Shown: positions 43,337 to 52,553, counted from the stretch's first letter. The stretch is 64,000 nucleotides of DNA from Tetzosporium hominis (GCF_002265435.1 NZ_NOKQ01000220.1:124001-188000); one strand, 5' to 3'. Program-made: numbers and translations. Notes: generated by a model from the sequence alone, not told the origin.

Positions 43337-44809
43337 ATGAAGTTAACACATTTCGTGAACGGAGAGTGGCTTGAAGATGGCTCACACCAAGATGTACTGA
43401 ATCCGGCAACAGGTGAGGTTCTTGCCGAAGTACCTATGGGTGACGCAGATCTTGTAGCTAAAGCAGTAGAAGGTGCCAAAGTTGCACAAAAACAATGGGC
43501 AAAAGTGCCTGCACCAAAGCGTGCACAGTATCTCTATGCTATTGGACGTGTAATGGAAGAGCGTAAAGAGCATTTGGCACAAGTGCTGACAAAAGAGATG
43601 GGAAAAGTCATTGAAGAAGGACGTGGCGAAGTCCAAGAAGGCATCGACATGGCCTATTATATGGCAGGTGAAGGAAGACGTTTGTTTGGGGAAACAACAC
43701 CTTCAGAGCTTGCTGATAAATTTGCAATGAGTGTTCGGGCGCCAATTGGTGTCGTTGGTCTGATCACACCTTGGAACTTCCCGGTCGCTATTGCGACGTG
43801 GAAATCGTTCCCGGCCATCGTAGCAGGGAATACATTCCTATGGAAACCAGCAACTGAAACTCCGATGATGGCTTATGAAATGGCGAAAATCTTTGAAGAA
43901 GTCGGCTTACCTAAAGGTGTGGCGAACATCGTCTTCGGCTCTGGTGGTACAGTAGGGACCGCTATGATTGAACATCCAGACGTCAAAGTCATCTCATTCA
44001 CAGGCTCTACCGATACAGGAAGCAAGGTAGCAGAGCTTGGTGGCAAACATCTGAAAAAAGTATCGCTTGAGATGGGTGGGAAAAATGCAGTAATCGTCAT
44101 GGACGATGCGAACCTAGACCTAGCTGTAGATGGTATTCTCTGGAGTGCTTTCGGAACTGCTGGACAGCGTTGTACAGCATGTAGCCGTGTCATTGTTCAT
44201 AAAGATGTAAAGAAAGAACTGGAGCAAAAGCTTCTTGAGAAGATGAAGCATTTAACAATTGGCGATGGAACAGACGAATCAGTGAAAATTGGTCCTGTCA
44301 TCAATGCGGCTGCTCTTAAAAAGATTCATGGCTATGTGGAGATTGGGAAAGAAGACGGGGCGACGTTACTCGAAGGTGGTCATGTTCTTGACGAAGGAGA
44401 CCTTTCAAAAGGTCATTTCTATGCACCAACGCTGTTTACAGACGTGCCATGGGATTCTCGCATCGCACAAGAAGAAATCTTTGGACCTGTTGTTTCTATC
44501 ATTCAAGTGTCTTCATTAGATGAGGCTATCGAAGTGAACAACAGCGTGAAGTTTGGCTTGTCGAGCTCGATCTTCTCACAAGATGTCAACACAATCTTTA
44601 AAGCGCAACGTGATTTAGATACAGGGATCGTCTATGTAAATGCAGGGACAACAGGTGCTGAGATCCACTTACCATTTGGGGGGACAAAAGGGACTGGAAA
44701 TGGACATCGTGACTCAGGAGTGGCTGCACTAGACGTCTATACAGAATGGAAGAGCGTCTATGTAGATTTCAGTGGGAAATTGCAGAGAGCTCAAATCGAT
44801 ACTAACTAG
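43337..44809 (+). CDS. Aldehyde dehydrogenase, possibly alpha-aminoadipate semialdehyde dehydrogenase
   Basis: A 490-residue NAD(P)-dependent aldehyde dehydrogenase: TPWNFPVAIATWKSFPAI, FTGSTDTGSKVAELGG, catalytic Glu in LEMGGKNAVIV, and catalytic Cys in GTAGQRCTACSRV. Together with the downstream saccharopine dehydrogenase-type gene it could complete lysine degradation by the saccharopine route, oxidising aminoadipate semialdehyde; this is inferred from the pairing. A strong cre site upstream indicates catabolite control. The last codons and the stop overlap the boundary motif of a structured repeat. Confidence 0.87.
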   Translation: MKLTHFVNGEWLEDGSHQDVLNPATGEVLAEVPMGDADLVAKAVEGAKVAQKQWAKVPAPKRAQYLYAIGRVMEERKEHLAQVLTKEMGKVIEEGRGEVQEGIDMAYYMAGEGRRLFGETTPSELADKFAMSVRAPIGVVGLITPWNFPVAIATWKSFPAIVAGNTFLWKPATETPMMAYEMAKIFEEVGLPKGVANIVFGSGGTVGTAMIEHPDVKVISFTGSTDTGSKVAELGGKHLKKVSLEMGGKNAVIVMDDANLDLAVDGILWSAFGTAGQRCTACSRVIVHKDVKKELEQKLLEKMKHLTIGDGTDESVKIGPVINAAALKKIHGYVEIGKEDGATLLEGGHVLDEGDLSKGHFYAPTLFTDVPWDSRIAQEEIFGPVVSIIQVSSLDEAIEVNNSVKFGLSSSIFSQDVNTIFKAQRDLDTGIVYVNAGTTGAEIHLPFGGTKGTGNGHRDSGVAALDVYTEWKSVYVDFSGKLQRAQIDTN

Positions 44810-44930
44810 ATGTGAAGAACGCCGCTCTAGAAATTTCATCAAAACCAGGCGCCCCAATTGAGGCGCACTTTGCCTCTGTTGGGGTGAATGGTTTTGATGT
44901 GGATTTCTGGCGTTCGCAACTCGATATCAA
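44801..44930 (+). repeat. Structured 3'-end element, copy 1
   Basis: Starts at the aldehyde dehydrogenase stop (CTAGATGTGAAGAACGCC). Nested pairs: GAACGCC (44817) with GGCGTTC (44909), AGAAAT with ATTTCT, CATCAAAACC with GGTTTTGATG, CCCCAA with TTGGGG, and apical GAGGCG-cactt-TGCCTC (44860-44876). It ends in GCAACTCGATATCAACTAGA. Almost the whole length is one rod-like hairpin. Confidence 0.85.
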
Positions 44931-45055
44931 CTAGATGTGGAAGGCGTTTGGGCAGAAATGCTTCGGAAATTGGGCGTGCCCGTAGAGGCGCTCTCTGCCT
45001 CTATGGGGGCGAACGATTTTTGAATGTATTTCTAACGCCTGCAACTCGATACTAA
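44931..45055 (+). repeat. Structured 3'-end element, copy 2 (tandem)
   Basis: Directly follows copy 1. GGCGTT (44943) pairs with AACGCC (45034), CAGAAAT with ATTTCT, GCCC with GGGC, and apical AGAGGCG...TGCCTCT is at 44984-45002. Several stem bases differ from copy 1 on both arms, so pairing is kept by compensatory change. It ends GCAACTCGATACTAACTAGA. Confidence 0.83.
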
Positions 45056-45086
45056 CTAGATGTGGAAGGCGTTTGCAACTCGATAC
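45056..45086 (+). repeat. Interior-less remnant of the structured element, copy 3
   Basis: CTAGATGTGGAAGGCGTTT runs straight into GCAACTCGATAC: both end motifs are present but the approximately 95-nt interior is missing. Confidence 0.7.
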
Positions 45087-45130
45087 AGAGTAAGTTTCAA
45101 AGGGGAATACAAACAAAGGGGGAACTAGAA

Positions 45131-46291
45131 ATGATCGTAGGTGTATTAGGTGCTGGTTTGATGGGGAAAGAAGCAGCAACAGACTTAGTGAAGAGTCCAC
45201 AAGTAGAGAAAGTGATCATTGGGGACTTAGATGTCGGCCAAACAGAGATGTTTGCACAAAAGCTGCAAAATCCAAAGCTTGAGGTCCGTCATCTTGATGC
45301 AAATGACGATGAGTCGATTCGTTCTTTAATAAAAGAGTGTGATGTAGTCGTCAATGCTCTATTCTATACATTCAACCAACGAGTTGCTGAGCTTGCCATT
45401 GAACTTGGCGTCAATGCAGTAGATTTAGGAGGCCACATCGGTGGTGCGACAGATTACATCTTAAATCTTGATGAAAAAGCAAAAGCTGCTGGTGTTACGC
45501 TCATTCCTGATTTAGGCGTTGCTCCAGGGATGATCAACATCTTAGCTGGGCATGGTGCTAAGAAGCTCGATAAAGTATCGAGCATCAAGTTGTATGTAGG
45601 TGGGATTCCGGTAGAGCCAGAAGGAATTTTCAAATACAACCTCGTATTCTCGTTAGACGGAGTGTTTGATCATTACACAGATAAGTCTCATGTCATTCGA
45701 AATGGTGAAATGCACGAAGTGGACTCGTTGTCAGAGATTGAACCGATTCACTTTGATGGATTTGATGAGTTAGAGGCGTTCCATACGGCTGGAGGGACAT
45801 CGACTTTGGGTCATACATTTGCAGGCATTGATACTTTAGAATACAAAACGATTCGTTATAAAGGCCATGCAGAGAAGTTCAAATTGCTTGTCGACCTCGG
45901 TCTGACAAACAAAGAGACCATGGTGAATGCAGGCGGAAACGTTGTATCAGCTCGTGAGGTGCTGCGAGAAGTATTAACGCCTCAGCTTCGATTGGGTGAC
46001 AAGAAAGATGCTGTCTTGCTTCGCGTTATCGTAGAAGGGTTCGAAGGGGAGACAGAAAAGAGCTACATGTATGAGCTAGTGACAACAAAAGACGAGCTAT
46101 CAGGAACTACTGCAATGGCACGCGCTACAGCGAATACAATTTCTGTGGTTGCTCAAATGGTGGGCAATGGTACGATCACGTCTCACGGCGTCTATCCTCC
46201 AGAATTGGTTGTGCCAGGCGACCTGTATATGAGAGAAATGGCGAATCGTGGAGTAGAAATCAAAGAATACGTAAAGTCAGAACAAATGTAA
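45131..46291 (+). CDS. Saccharopine dehydrogenase family protein
   Basis: A 386-residue oxidoreductase. The ATG at 45131 (AAAGGGGG upstream) begins with the NAD(P) motif VGVLGAGLMGKEAA; NALFYTFNQRVAELAIELGV, DLGVAPGMINILAGHG and the C-terminal catalytic domain follow the saccharopine dehydrogenase/LYS9-like family. The reaction in this family is cleavage or formation of saccharopine at the glutamate-lysine link. The upstream aldehyde dehydrogenase supports a lysine-catabolic role. Related carboxynorspermidine or other dehydrogenases cannot be excluded. Confidence 0.85.
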   Translation: MIVGVLGAGLMGKEAATDLVKSPQVEKVIIGDLDVGQTEMFAQKLQNPKLEVRHLDANDDESIRSLIKECDVVVNALFYTFNQRVAELAIELGVNAVDLGGHIGGATDYILNLDEKAKAAGVTLIPDLGVAPGMINILAGHGAKKLDKVSSIKLYVGGIPVEPEGIFKYNLVFSLDGVFDHYTDKSHVIRNGEMHEVDSLSEIEPIHFDGFDELEAFHTAGGTSTLGHTFAGIDTLEYKTIRYKGHAEKFKLLVDLGLTNKETMVNAGGNVVSAREVLREVLTPQLRLGDKKDAVLLRVIVEGFEGETEKSYMYELVTTKDELSGTTAMARATANTISVVAQMVGNGTITSHGVYPPELVVPGDLYMREMANRGVEIKEYVKSEQM

Positions 46292-46298
46292 TAGGTAA

Positions 46299-46333
46299 GA
46301 GACCTGTAATCGACAACGGTTGCAGGTCTTGTT
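46299..46333 (+). terminator. Terminator
   Basis: AGACCTGTAATCG-acaa-CGGTTGCAGGTCT with a short T-rich tail. Confidence 0.75.
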
Positions 46334-46438
46334 TATTTCCCGGGAAATATGTCGAAAAGAAATTTAGAACGTACTGTAACTTTCTTCCTCTACCTAAGTC
46401 TAATGGTATAGAAACCTACAAGGAATGAGGGGAAGGCA

Positions 46439-48343
46439 ATGAAAAAGTGGATGATGCCAGTGATTGCAACGGTGTTTGTAGGCCTATTGATAGGTGGATT
46501 TTATGGTGTTGCTTCTTTAAGTGGTGCCACTGTAAAAGGGTATCCAGAAATGGTGGTCACAACTAAGCAGGAACAGCTCCGTGATTATTTCGAGCGAGTG
46601 AAAAAAGCGAACGGTGTTCAGTATGGAATGATGGCGGAAGGTGAGGCAGAGGAGAGCAGCGACATGGCAGGTGCGGCAGAGGGATCGTCTGCTAAAAGTT
46701 CCGATGTCTCGACAACCAACAACCAAGTCGAAGGAGTCGACGAAGCGGATACAGTGAAACTAAACGAAGACTATATTTATATGGTATCGGAGCAGACGGT
46801 CAGTATCTTTGATATCCGCGACCCAGACAATATGGTTCAAGCTGGTAGCATCACATTCGGTGGAGAGCGCTATCCTATGCAACTGTTCTTAACTGAAGAC
46901 TACCTAGTAGTATTGAATCAAAACTACTCGCATCAAGCACAACCTGTACTACGAAGTGACGAAGGATACAAATGGGCGCCTTATGATGGCCTTTCTGTTG
47001 CTAGTATTTATTCACTGGAAGATCCAACAAATCCTATACTTGTTCGAGAAGTTGGGGCGGAAGGTCACTTAGCGCAAGCTCGTCTGACAGATAACACCAT
47101 CTACTTCATTTCGAGTCTTTACAGCAGAATGTGGGCTTTTGAAGAAAATGAGGAAGTAGAGCTTCGTCCATTCAATTACGATTCAGAAAAAGGGGACGAT
47201 CCAGAAGCTATTGATTACGATAAAATCACAATCCTTCCAGACACATTAGCTGGTGGCTATACATTGATCTCTGCTATTTCATTAGACGATTTGAATGAAT
47301 CGCAGCTTTCTACTGAAGGCTATCTGGGAAGCAGCGAGCAATTCTACATGTCTACTGAATCGCTTTATTTAACGACAACGGTGTATTCTCAAGAAGATAC
47401 TGATTCCAATGGGGCGACTGACAGTATGTTCTGGAATCCAGGAATTCGAGATACGGATGTCTATAAATTTGATTTTGAAGGAACGGATGTAGAACTAGTT
47501 GGCTCGCATCGTCTTGAAGGGCATTTGTTGAATCAGTTCTCGATGGATGAATACGATAACCACTTCCGAGTTGTAACAACAGAAGGCGATTCGTGGGATG
47601 AATCTAAACCATCAGAAAATCACTTATTTATCTTAGATGATGACATGAAACGGGTAGGAGAGCTTAAAGGGTTGGCAAAGACAGAGCGCATCTATTCTGC
47701 TCGTTTTATGGGAGACAAAGCGTACATGGTAACGTTCAAAGAAACGGATCCATTGTTCGTATTTGATCTATCAGACCCAACAAATCCTGCAGTTCTTGGA
47801 GAACTCAAAATCCCAGGATTCAGTAACTACTTGCATCCGATTGATGAGACACATCTATTAGGTATTGGATACGAAACAGAAATGGTGACGTTCCCAGGGT
47901 CCAAAGAGCCAAGTCTCGTTACAGGTGCTATGAAAATGTCGCTGTTTGATGTCAGTGATCTCTCTAATCCTAAAGAGCAAGATGTTGAGATTATTGGAGG
48001 GTACGGAAGTTATTCTCCTGCTCAATACGATCACAAGGCGCTAATGATTCATGAAGAAAAAGGCTATTACGGACTCCCTGTAACGCTCTATTCAGGAAAA
48101 CCAGGTAGTGAAGTGAAGTTTGAAGGCGATGGTGCCAACGTCTACCGAGTCACTCCTGAAGAAGGCATCACACAAGTGGCGTCTTTGATGAATGACAAAG
48201 TAGAAGGACAACAGTACGAAGAGTGGAACCATACGATTCAGCGTCTAGTTTATGTGGATGACACCTTATTCACACTAGCCAATCGCCGAATCTCAAGCTA
48301 TGACTTCAACACATTCGAGCGCAAGCAAGTCTTGGATTACTGA
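46439..48343 (+). CDS. Secreted C-terminal beta-propeller protein
   Basis: A 634-residue exported protein (signal anchor about 5-28). After an acidic, Ser-rich linker (about 65-95) the motif TTNNQVEGVDEADTVKLNEDY opens the beta-propeller domain family distantly related to WD-40. Blade-like repeats such as SIFDIRDPDNMV, SIYSLEDPTNPI, FVFDLSDPTNPAV and SLFDVSDLSNPKE recur. Function in Bacillales is unknown. GAGGGGAAG precedes the ATG; a terminator follows at once. Confidence 0.88.
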   Translation: MKKWMMPVIATVFVGLLIGGFYGVASLSGATVKGYPEMVVTTKQEQLRDYFERVKKANGVQYGMMAEGEAEESSDMAGAAEGSSAKSSDVSTTNNQVEGVDEADTVKLNEDYIYMVSEQTVSIFDIRDPDNMVQAGSITFGGERYPMQLFLTEDYLVVLNQNYSHQAQPVLRSDEGYKWAPYDGLSVASIYSLEDPTNPILVREVGAEGHLAQARLTDNTIYFISSLYSRMWAFEENEEVELRPFNYDSEKGDDPEAIDYDKITILPDTLAGGYTLISAISLDDLNESQLSTEGYLGSSEQFYMSTESLYLTTTVYSQEDTDSNGATDSMFWNPGIRDTDVYKFDFEGTDVELVGSHRLEGHLLNQFSMDEYDNHFRVVTTEGDSWDESKPSENHLFILDDDMKRVGELKGLAKTERIYSARFMGDKAYMVTFKETDPLFVFDLSDPTNPAVLGELKIPGFSNYLHPIDETHLLGIGYETEMVTFPGSKEPSLVTGAMKMSLFDVSDLSNPKEQDVEIIGGYGSYSPAQYDHKALMIHEEKGYYGLPVTLYSGKPGSEVKFEGDGANVYRVTPEEGITQVASLMNDKVEGQQYEEWNHTIQRLVYVDDTLFTLANRRISSYDFNTFERKQVLDY

Positions 48344-48346
48344 TAC

Positions 48347-48373
48347 AAAAAACCAGCTTCGGCTGGTTTTTTG
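48347..48373 (+). terminator. Terminator
   Basis: AAAAAACCAGC-TTC-GGCTGGTTTTTTGC, a compact perfect hairpin. Confidence 0.9.
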
Positions 48374-48450
48374 CTGTCTAGGCACAATAAGCATTGTCAG
48401 AATCCATCCCAGTTCGTTAGACTGAAGAGAGAACCGAAAGGAGGCAGGAC

Positions 48451-49191
48451 ATGTCCAACTACGAAATAACAGTCGAGTGCTGTCTACTTGCGGGCCGCCT
48501 CATGATCGAAGGAGGCGCCGAGACTTACCGTGCGGAAGATACGATGGAGCGCATGGCCAAATCCCAACACCTCATCGGCTCTCAAAGCTTTGTCATGCCG
48601 ACTGGAATTATGTTCAGTGGCAACAACAATGCTCCCACCCGTCTGATGCGAGTCAATTCGCGTGTGACCGACCTTGAGAAAGTGGCTATGGTCAACTCGA
48701 TCTCGCGGCGCTTGGTCAATCAAGAGCTCACTATAGAAGCAGCTTACGAAGAATTGAGGAAAATTGAGACAGAACACAAAACGTTTCCGTTCTGGCTCCA
48801 AATTATTGCGGCAGGAATTACTTCAGGCGCATTTTTGTTGCTCCTCGGTCATGACCTGTGGAACGTGCCGGCTGCAATGGTCATTGGCGCACTGGGGTAC
48901 GTGATTGCGACTATGCTTGAGTTAAAAACACGCGTGAAATTTTTTGCTGAATTCTTCGCGGCTTTGGTCATTGGGATTGCCGCTTATTCTGCTGTATATA
49001 TTGGGTTTGGAAACAATTTAGACAGTCTGATCATTGGATCCGTCATCCCGCTCGTACCGGGGCTTCTCATCACTAACGCGGTGCGAGATTTGATGGCAGG
49101 TCACTTTGTATCTGGATTATCAAAAGGAGCCGAGGCGTTTCTCACGGCCTTTGCCATTGGAGCAGGCGTGGCACTCGTCTTGTCATTCTAA
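48451..49191 (+). CDS. Threonine/serine exporter, ThrE N-terminal half
   Basis: A 246-residue protein of the DUF1212/YjjP type. The soluble N-terminus (GRLMIEGGAETYRAEDTMERM) carries the hydrolase-like motif of ThrE, followed by five hydrophobic helices. The C-terminal half of the exporter is encoded separately 9 nt downstream. Corynebacterial ThrE exports threonine and serine; split homologues in Firmicutes are annotated by homology only. AAAGGAGG precedes the ATG. Confidence 0.88.
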   Translation: MSNYEITVECCLLAGRLMIEGGAETYRAEDTMERMAKSQHLIGSQSFVMPTGIMFSGNNNAPTRLMRVNSRVTDLEKVAMVNSISRRLVNQELTIEAAYEELRKIETEHKTFPFWLQIIAAGITSGAFLLLLGHDLWNVPAAMVIGALGYVIATMLELKTRVKFFAEFFAALVIGIAAYSAVYIGFGNNLDSLIIGSVIPLVPGLLITNAVRDLMAGHFVSGLSKGAEAFLTAFAIGAGVALVLSF

Positions 49192-49200
49192 GGAGGAGCT

Positions 49201-49692
49201 ATGGATTATTTACTACAAGCAGGACTCAGCTTTTTAGCAGCCGTAGCGTTCGGTATTCTATTCAATGCCCCTCGTCGCATGCTCATCCACTGCGGTCTGG
49301 TAGGAACGGTTGGATGGCTTGTCTTTTCTATCACTCAGACACTGGCCGATGATCAAGTAGTGGCTACATTTCTCGGTGCTTTCACCATTGCGTTGATGTC
49401 CCATATCTTTGCAAGAAGACGAAAAATGCCCATGATTTTATTCAGTGTCTCGGGAATCATTGTTTTAGTTCCGGGAGCTACTGCTTACAATGCGATGCGA
49501 AATGTGGTGGAACAGGATTACTTGATGGCGATTGAGTTAGCTACTCGGGCTCTTCTTATTTCAGGAGCTATAGCTATGGGGCTCGTATTTGCAGAAATCA
49601 TTATGCAGATCTATTCACGCCTCTATAGACGTGTTGTGAAAAAGGAAAAGACAGATGCGCTAGTAGATATCGAAGAGACGCGTCAATTATAA
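49201..49692 (+). CDS. Threonine/serine exporter, ThrE C-terminal half
   Basis: A 163-residue protein of the DUF3815/YjjB type with four or five helices; GIIVLVPGATAYNAMRNVVE is a family landmark matching the PLVPG segment of the partner half. It is the second gene of the two-gene exporter operon, with AGGAGG immediately upstream. A strong terminator follows. Confidence 0.87.
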   Translation: MDYLLQAGLSFLAAVAFGILFNAPRRMLIHCGLVGTVGWLVFSITQTLADDQVVATFLGAFTIALMSHIFARRRKMPMILFSVSGIIVLVPGATAYNAMRNVVEQDYLMAIELATRALLISGAIAMGLVFAEIIMQIYSRLYRRVVKKEKTDALVDIEETRQL

Positions 49693-49726
49693 AAAACCAA
49701 GTGCCACAGCGGGCACTTGGTTTTCT
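49692..49726. terminator. Bidirectional terminator
   Basis: AAAAAACCAAGTGCC-acagc-GGGCACTTGGTTTT between the exporter operon and the convergent EAL gene. Confidence 0.9.
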
Positions 49727-49732
49727 GTAGAA

Positions 49733-51430
49733 TTAGGACTGGAAATACGTTTCGAGTTCCGTGCTCTTTAATGGTTTGGAGAAATAGAAGCCTTGAAGGC
49801 CGTCACATCCCATAGACTGTAGCTGCTTGGCTTGCTGCTCGGTCTCGATACCTTCTGCAAGCACTCGGATTTGAAGCGAATGACCAAGAGATACCATCCC
49901 TTTAATCAAACGCATCACTTTATCATTTTGAGTCATCGACTGGATGAAGGTGCGGTCAATCTTCAAACTCTCAATCGGCAAGATCTGCAAATAACGAAGA
50001 GACGCGTACCCTGTTCCAAAATCATCTAGGACGAATCGGATACCCTCTCGGTTCAAAGCGTGCATCTGCTCGATGATTGCCTTCTCAGATTCTGCTTCGA
50101 GCGCAAACTTTTCTGTAATCTCGATTTGCAGACGATTGGCAGGACAGCCAGTTTGTTGAAGAATCTGTGTAATAATTCTTGGCATGTTCTTGTCGTGGAA
50201 CTCACGAACGGATAGGTTGACATTTACTTTGATGTCATAGCCTTTTTGATGCCATTCAGCAGCTTGCTTACAACTTTTTTCTAAGACGAAAGTTCCTAAG
50301 TCATTAATCAGACCTGTTTGCTCTGCGATCGGAATCAGCTCTTCTGGTGGAACTTGGCCTAAGACATCACTTTCCCATCGAACTAGCGCTTCGAAGCTCG
50401 TGACCTTCTTGCTTGCTGTATCTAGGATAGGCAAGTAGACGACCTCGAGGTTCTGTTGATCAAGCGCTACTAACAATTCTTTTTCAATCTCAACGCGACG
50501 AGACAGCTTAGAATGCGCATCTTTTGGTAGTGTTGTGATTAAGTTTCCACCTTGTTGTTTCACACGTTGTAAAGAGTTGTGCGCTGCCTCGACGATATGA
50601 TGCAACGTCTTTTGGTCATCCGGGTAACGAGTCATGCTTCCACTCACTGTAAGGGCTACCGCTTTGCCATCAATATAAACAGGGTTGGATTTTAAGAAAT
50701 CACCAAATCCTTGGATGTACCAGTCGCTTAGCGGGGTAATCAAGGCAAACTCATTGCGCCCCATGCGGCCGATTTCGGAATCTGGGAAGTACTTTTTCAA
50801 AAGCTGCGTAAATTCATGAAGAAGAGCTTCTTCATGCTGTTCATTCATCAGTTCTTTTAATGTATAGAACTTATCAATCGACAGTAATACATAGGTAAAC
50901 TCCATTTTTTTAGCAAGCTGCTCTTTCATGATTTCTTCCATTTTGTAACGACTGAGTAAGCCTGTCTCTAAGTCCACATAGGCAGCTTCTTCAAGTTTTG
51001 TTTGCATCGTTTTCTTATCGGTTATTTCCTCTTCAATAATATAGCTGTGTTGGACGACGTCATCTTCATCCATCACGGGAATGGCTAACATTTGTACCCA
51101 ATACGGTTGACCGGATTTTGTACATTTTTCAACAGATCCTTGCCAGACAGAGCCGCGCTCTAGTTGCTGCAAGATTTGATGTGCTTTATGGCGAGACGAT
51201 TCTTCGTCAGGGAGCAATTGCCAAATCGATTTTCCAATCACGCGTTTCGGCGTCCATTCACTGCGTTCAAGAAAATGGGCGTTTGTAGAGAGGATAATAC
51301 CACTAGCATCAACAACATAGAACATAAAGCCTTGTTTTAAACCAGCTTTTACCTGTTCCCATTCGGTTGGGATTGATTTCATCTCAAAGGGCTGGTGTAA
51401 ATTATCAAGTGTATAGTTAGTTTGAGCCAT
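49733..51430 (-). CDS. PAS-GGDEF-EAL protein, likely c-di-GMP phosphodiesterase
   Basis: A 565-residue cytoplasmic protein, starting at the ATG at 51430 (AAAGGAG upstream). Residues about 25-145 are a PAS domain (FYVVDASGIILSTNAHFLER). The GGDEF domain is degenerate: the active site reads GRNEF, so cyclase activity is unlikely. The EAL domain keeps FEALVRW, NVNLS, EITE, DDFGTGYASL, LKID, AEGIE and LQGF, the full metal-binding and catalytic set. Expected role: PAS-controlled breakdown of c-di-GMP, opposing the PelD receptor and the c-di-GMP riboswitch in this window. Confidence 0.9.
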   Translation of the reverse strand: MAQTNYTLDNLHQPFEMKSIPTEWEQVKAGLKQGFMFYVVDASGIILSTNAHFLERSEWTPKRVIGKSIWQLLPDEESSRHKAHQILQQLERGSVWQGSVEKCTKSGQPYWVQMLAIPVMDEDDVVQHSYIIEEEITDKKTMQTKLEEAAYVDLETGLLSRYKMEEIMKEQLAKKMEFTYVLLSIDKFYTLKELMNEQHEEALLHEFTQLLKKYFPDSEIGRMGRNEFALITPLSDWYIQGFGDFLKSNPVYIDGKAVALTVSGSMTRYPDDQKTLHHIVEAAHNSLQRVKQQGGNLITTLPKDAHSKLSRRVEIEKELLVALDQQNLEVVYLPILDTASKKVTSFEALVRWESDVLGQVPPEELIPIAEQTGLINDLGTFVLEKSCKQAAEWHQKGYDIKVNVNLSVREFHDKNMPRIITQILQQTGCPANRLQIEITEKFALEAESEKAIIEQMHALNREGIRFVLDDFGTGYASLRYLQILPIESLKIDRTFIQSMTQNDKVMRLIKGMVSLGHSLQIRVLAEGIETEQQAKQLQSMGCDGLQGFYFSKPLKSTELETYFQS

Positions 51431-51568
51431 ATACAGTACTCCTTTACAATCCGTTTTCATCAGTATAATTCATTATTACCAATACGTCATTACAATTTTC
51501 CTCTGACTATTCCAAAAGTTCTAGGAATTGTAAAGTGACGATATGGAGAAAAGGCAGGGGGATTCACC

Positions 51569-52477
51569 ATGAACTCACAGCGATATAAAGGCATTGGACT
51601 CATTCTTGCTGGAGCAATGCTCTGGGGAGCAAGCGGTCCGATGATGGAGTGGCTACTGGAGCACTATGCCATCAGCGTTCCGTTCTTTTTGACCATTCGA
51701 TTGATTGTGGCGGGACTGCTCGTGTTGGTGGTAGTGCGTCTACAAAAGGTCCAAGTACTAGCGATTTGGAGAGAAGCTGCGTGGCGTATGAGATTAGTGA
51801 TATTTGGAATCTTCGGAATGCTCGCTGTGCAGTTCACATTTGTTGCGGCCATCGATGCCAGTAATGCGACTGTTGCGACACTGCTTCAATTTATAGGGCC
51901 AGTCTATATCATTTTGTTCGTTTCATGGAGATTGAAAAAGCGACCACCTGCTTATCAAGTGATTGGTATGGTGGGAACGCTAGGTGGTCTCGTCTTGCTT
52001 TTAACAAACGGAAACTTTGCCCAGCTGGCGATTTCAGGAGAGGCGCTGTTCTGGGGAATCGCAGTAGGGATTGCTTTTGCTTTTTATACGGTGTATCCAG
52101 CGCGTTTGATGCAGGAATGGGGAGTATTGATTGTCGTCGGTTGGGGAATGGTGATCGGCGGAGTGGTCCTTGGACTTGTATCTCGTGTGTGGGCGAGTGA
52201 CGAATGGAGTCAACTAGTGCAACCTGTCGTGATCGGAATGACTGCAGCCATTATTGTAGTAGGAACGGTAGCCTTCATCTTGTTCTTGTCGAGTATGAAG
52301 TACATTACGGCTGTCGAGACAAGTATTTTATCCAGCATGGAGCCTCTAACAGCTATGGTCATCTCTTTCTTTTGGTTCAGCCAGTTATTTGGCCCATTAC
52401 AATATGTAGGTATGGCCATCATGCTCGTTTTCATCACGTGGTTAACGATTGCCGGGGAAAAACAATCAGAACATTGA
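51569..52477 (+). CDS. EamA/DMT family transporter
   Basis: A 302-residue protein with ten hydrophobic helices arranged as two EamA repeats (ILAGAMLWGASGPMM at the start of the first; GEALFWGIAVGIAFAFYTVY at the second). Drug/metabolite transporters of this type export or import amino acids or other metabolites; the substrate is not evident. GGGGGATTCACC precedes the ATG. The ABC pair downstream is a separate unit. Confidence 0.9.
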   Translation: MNSQRYKGIGLILAGAMLWGASGPMMEWLLEHYAISVPFFLTIRLIVAGLLVLVVVRLQKVQVLAIWREAAWRMRLVIFGIFGMLAVQFTFVAAIDASNATVATLLQFIGPVYIILFVSWRLKKRPPAYQVIGMVGTLGGLVLLLTNGNFAQLAISGEALFWGIAVGIAFAFYTVYPARLMQEWGVLIVVGWGMVIGGVVLGLVSRVWASDEWSQLVQPVVIGMTAAIIVVGTVAFILFLSSMKYITAVETSILSSMEPLTAMVISFFWFSQLFGPLQYVGMAIMLVFITWLTIAGEKQSEH

Positions 52478-52553
52478 GACTTGTTTTTCACCTCTCCTGT
52501 GTCATAATAAGAGAAGTGATTAATTCGTATTACGAAGAATTTTGAGGTGTGTA

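Noticed and set aside
44801-45086. CRISPR array or integron attC array as an explanation of the tandem repeats
   Set aside because: Units are about 125 nt, self-complementary over most of their length, without unique spacers, without cas or integrase genes, and they do not match attC core sites.
49733-51430. Active diguanylate cyclase in the PAS-GGDEF-EAL protein
   Set aside because: The catalytic loop reads GRNEF instead of GG(D/E)EF, so cyclase activity is unlikely.
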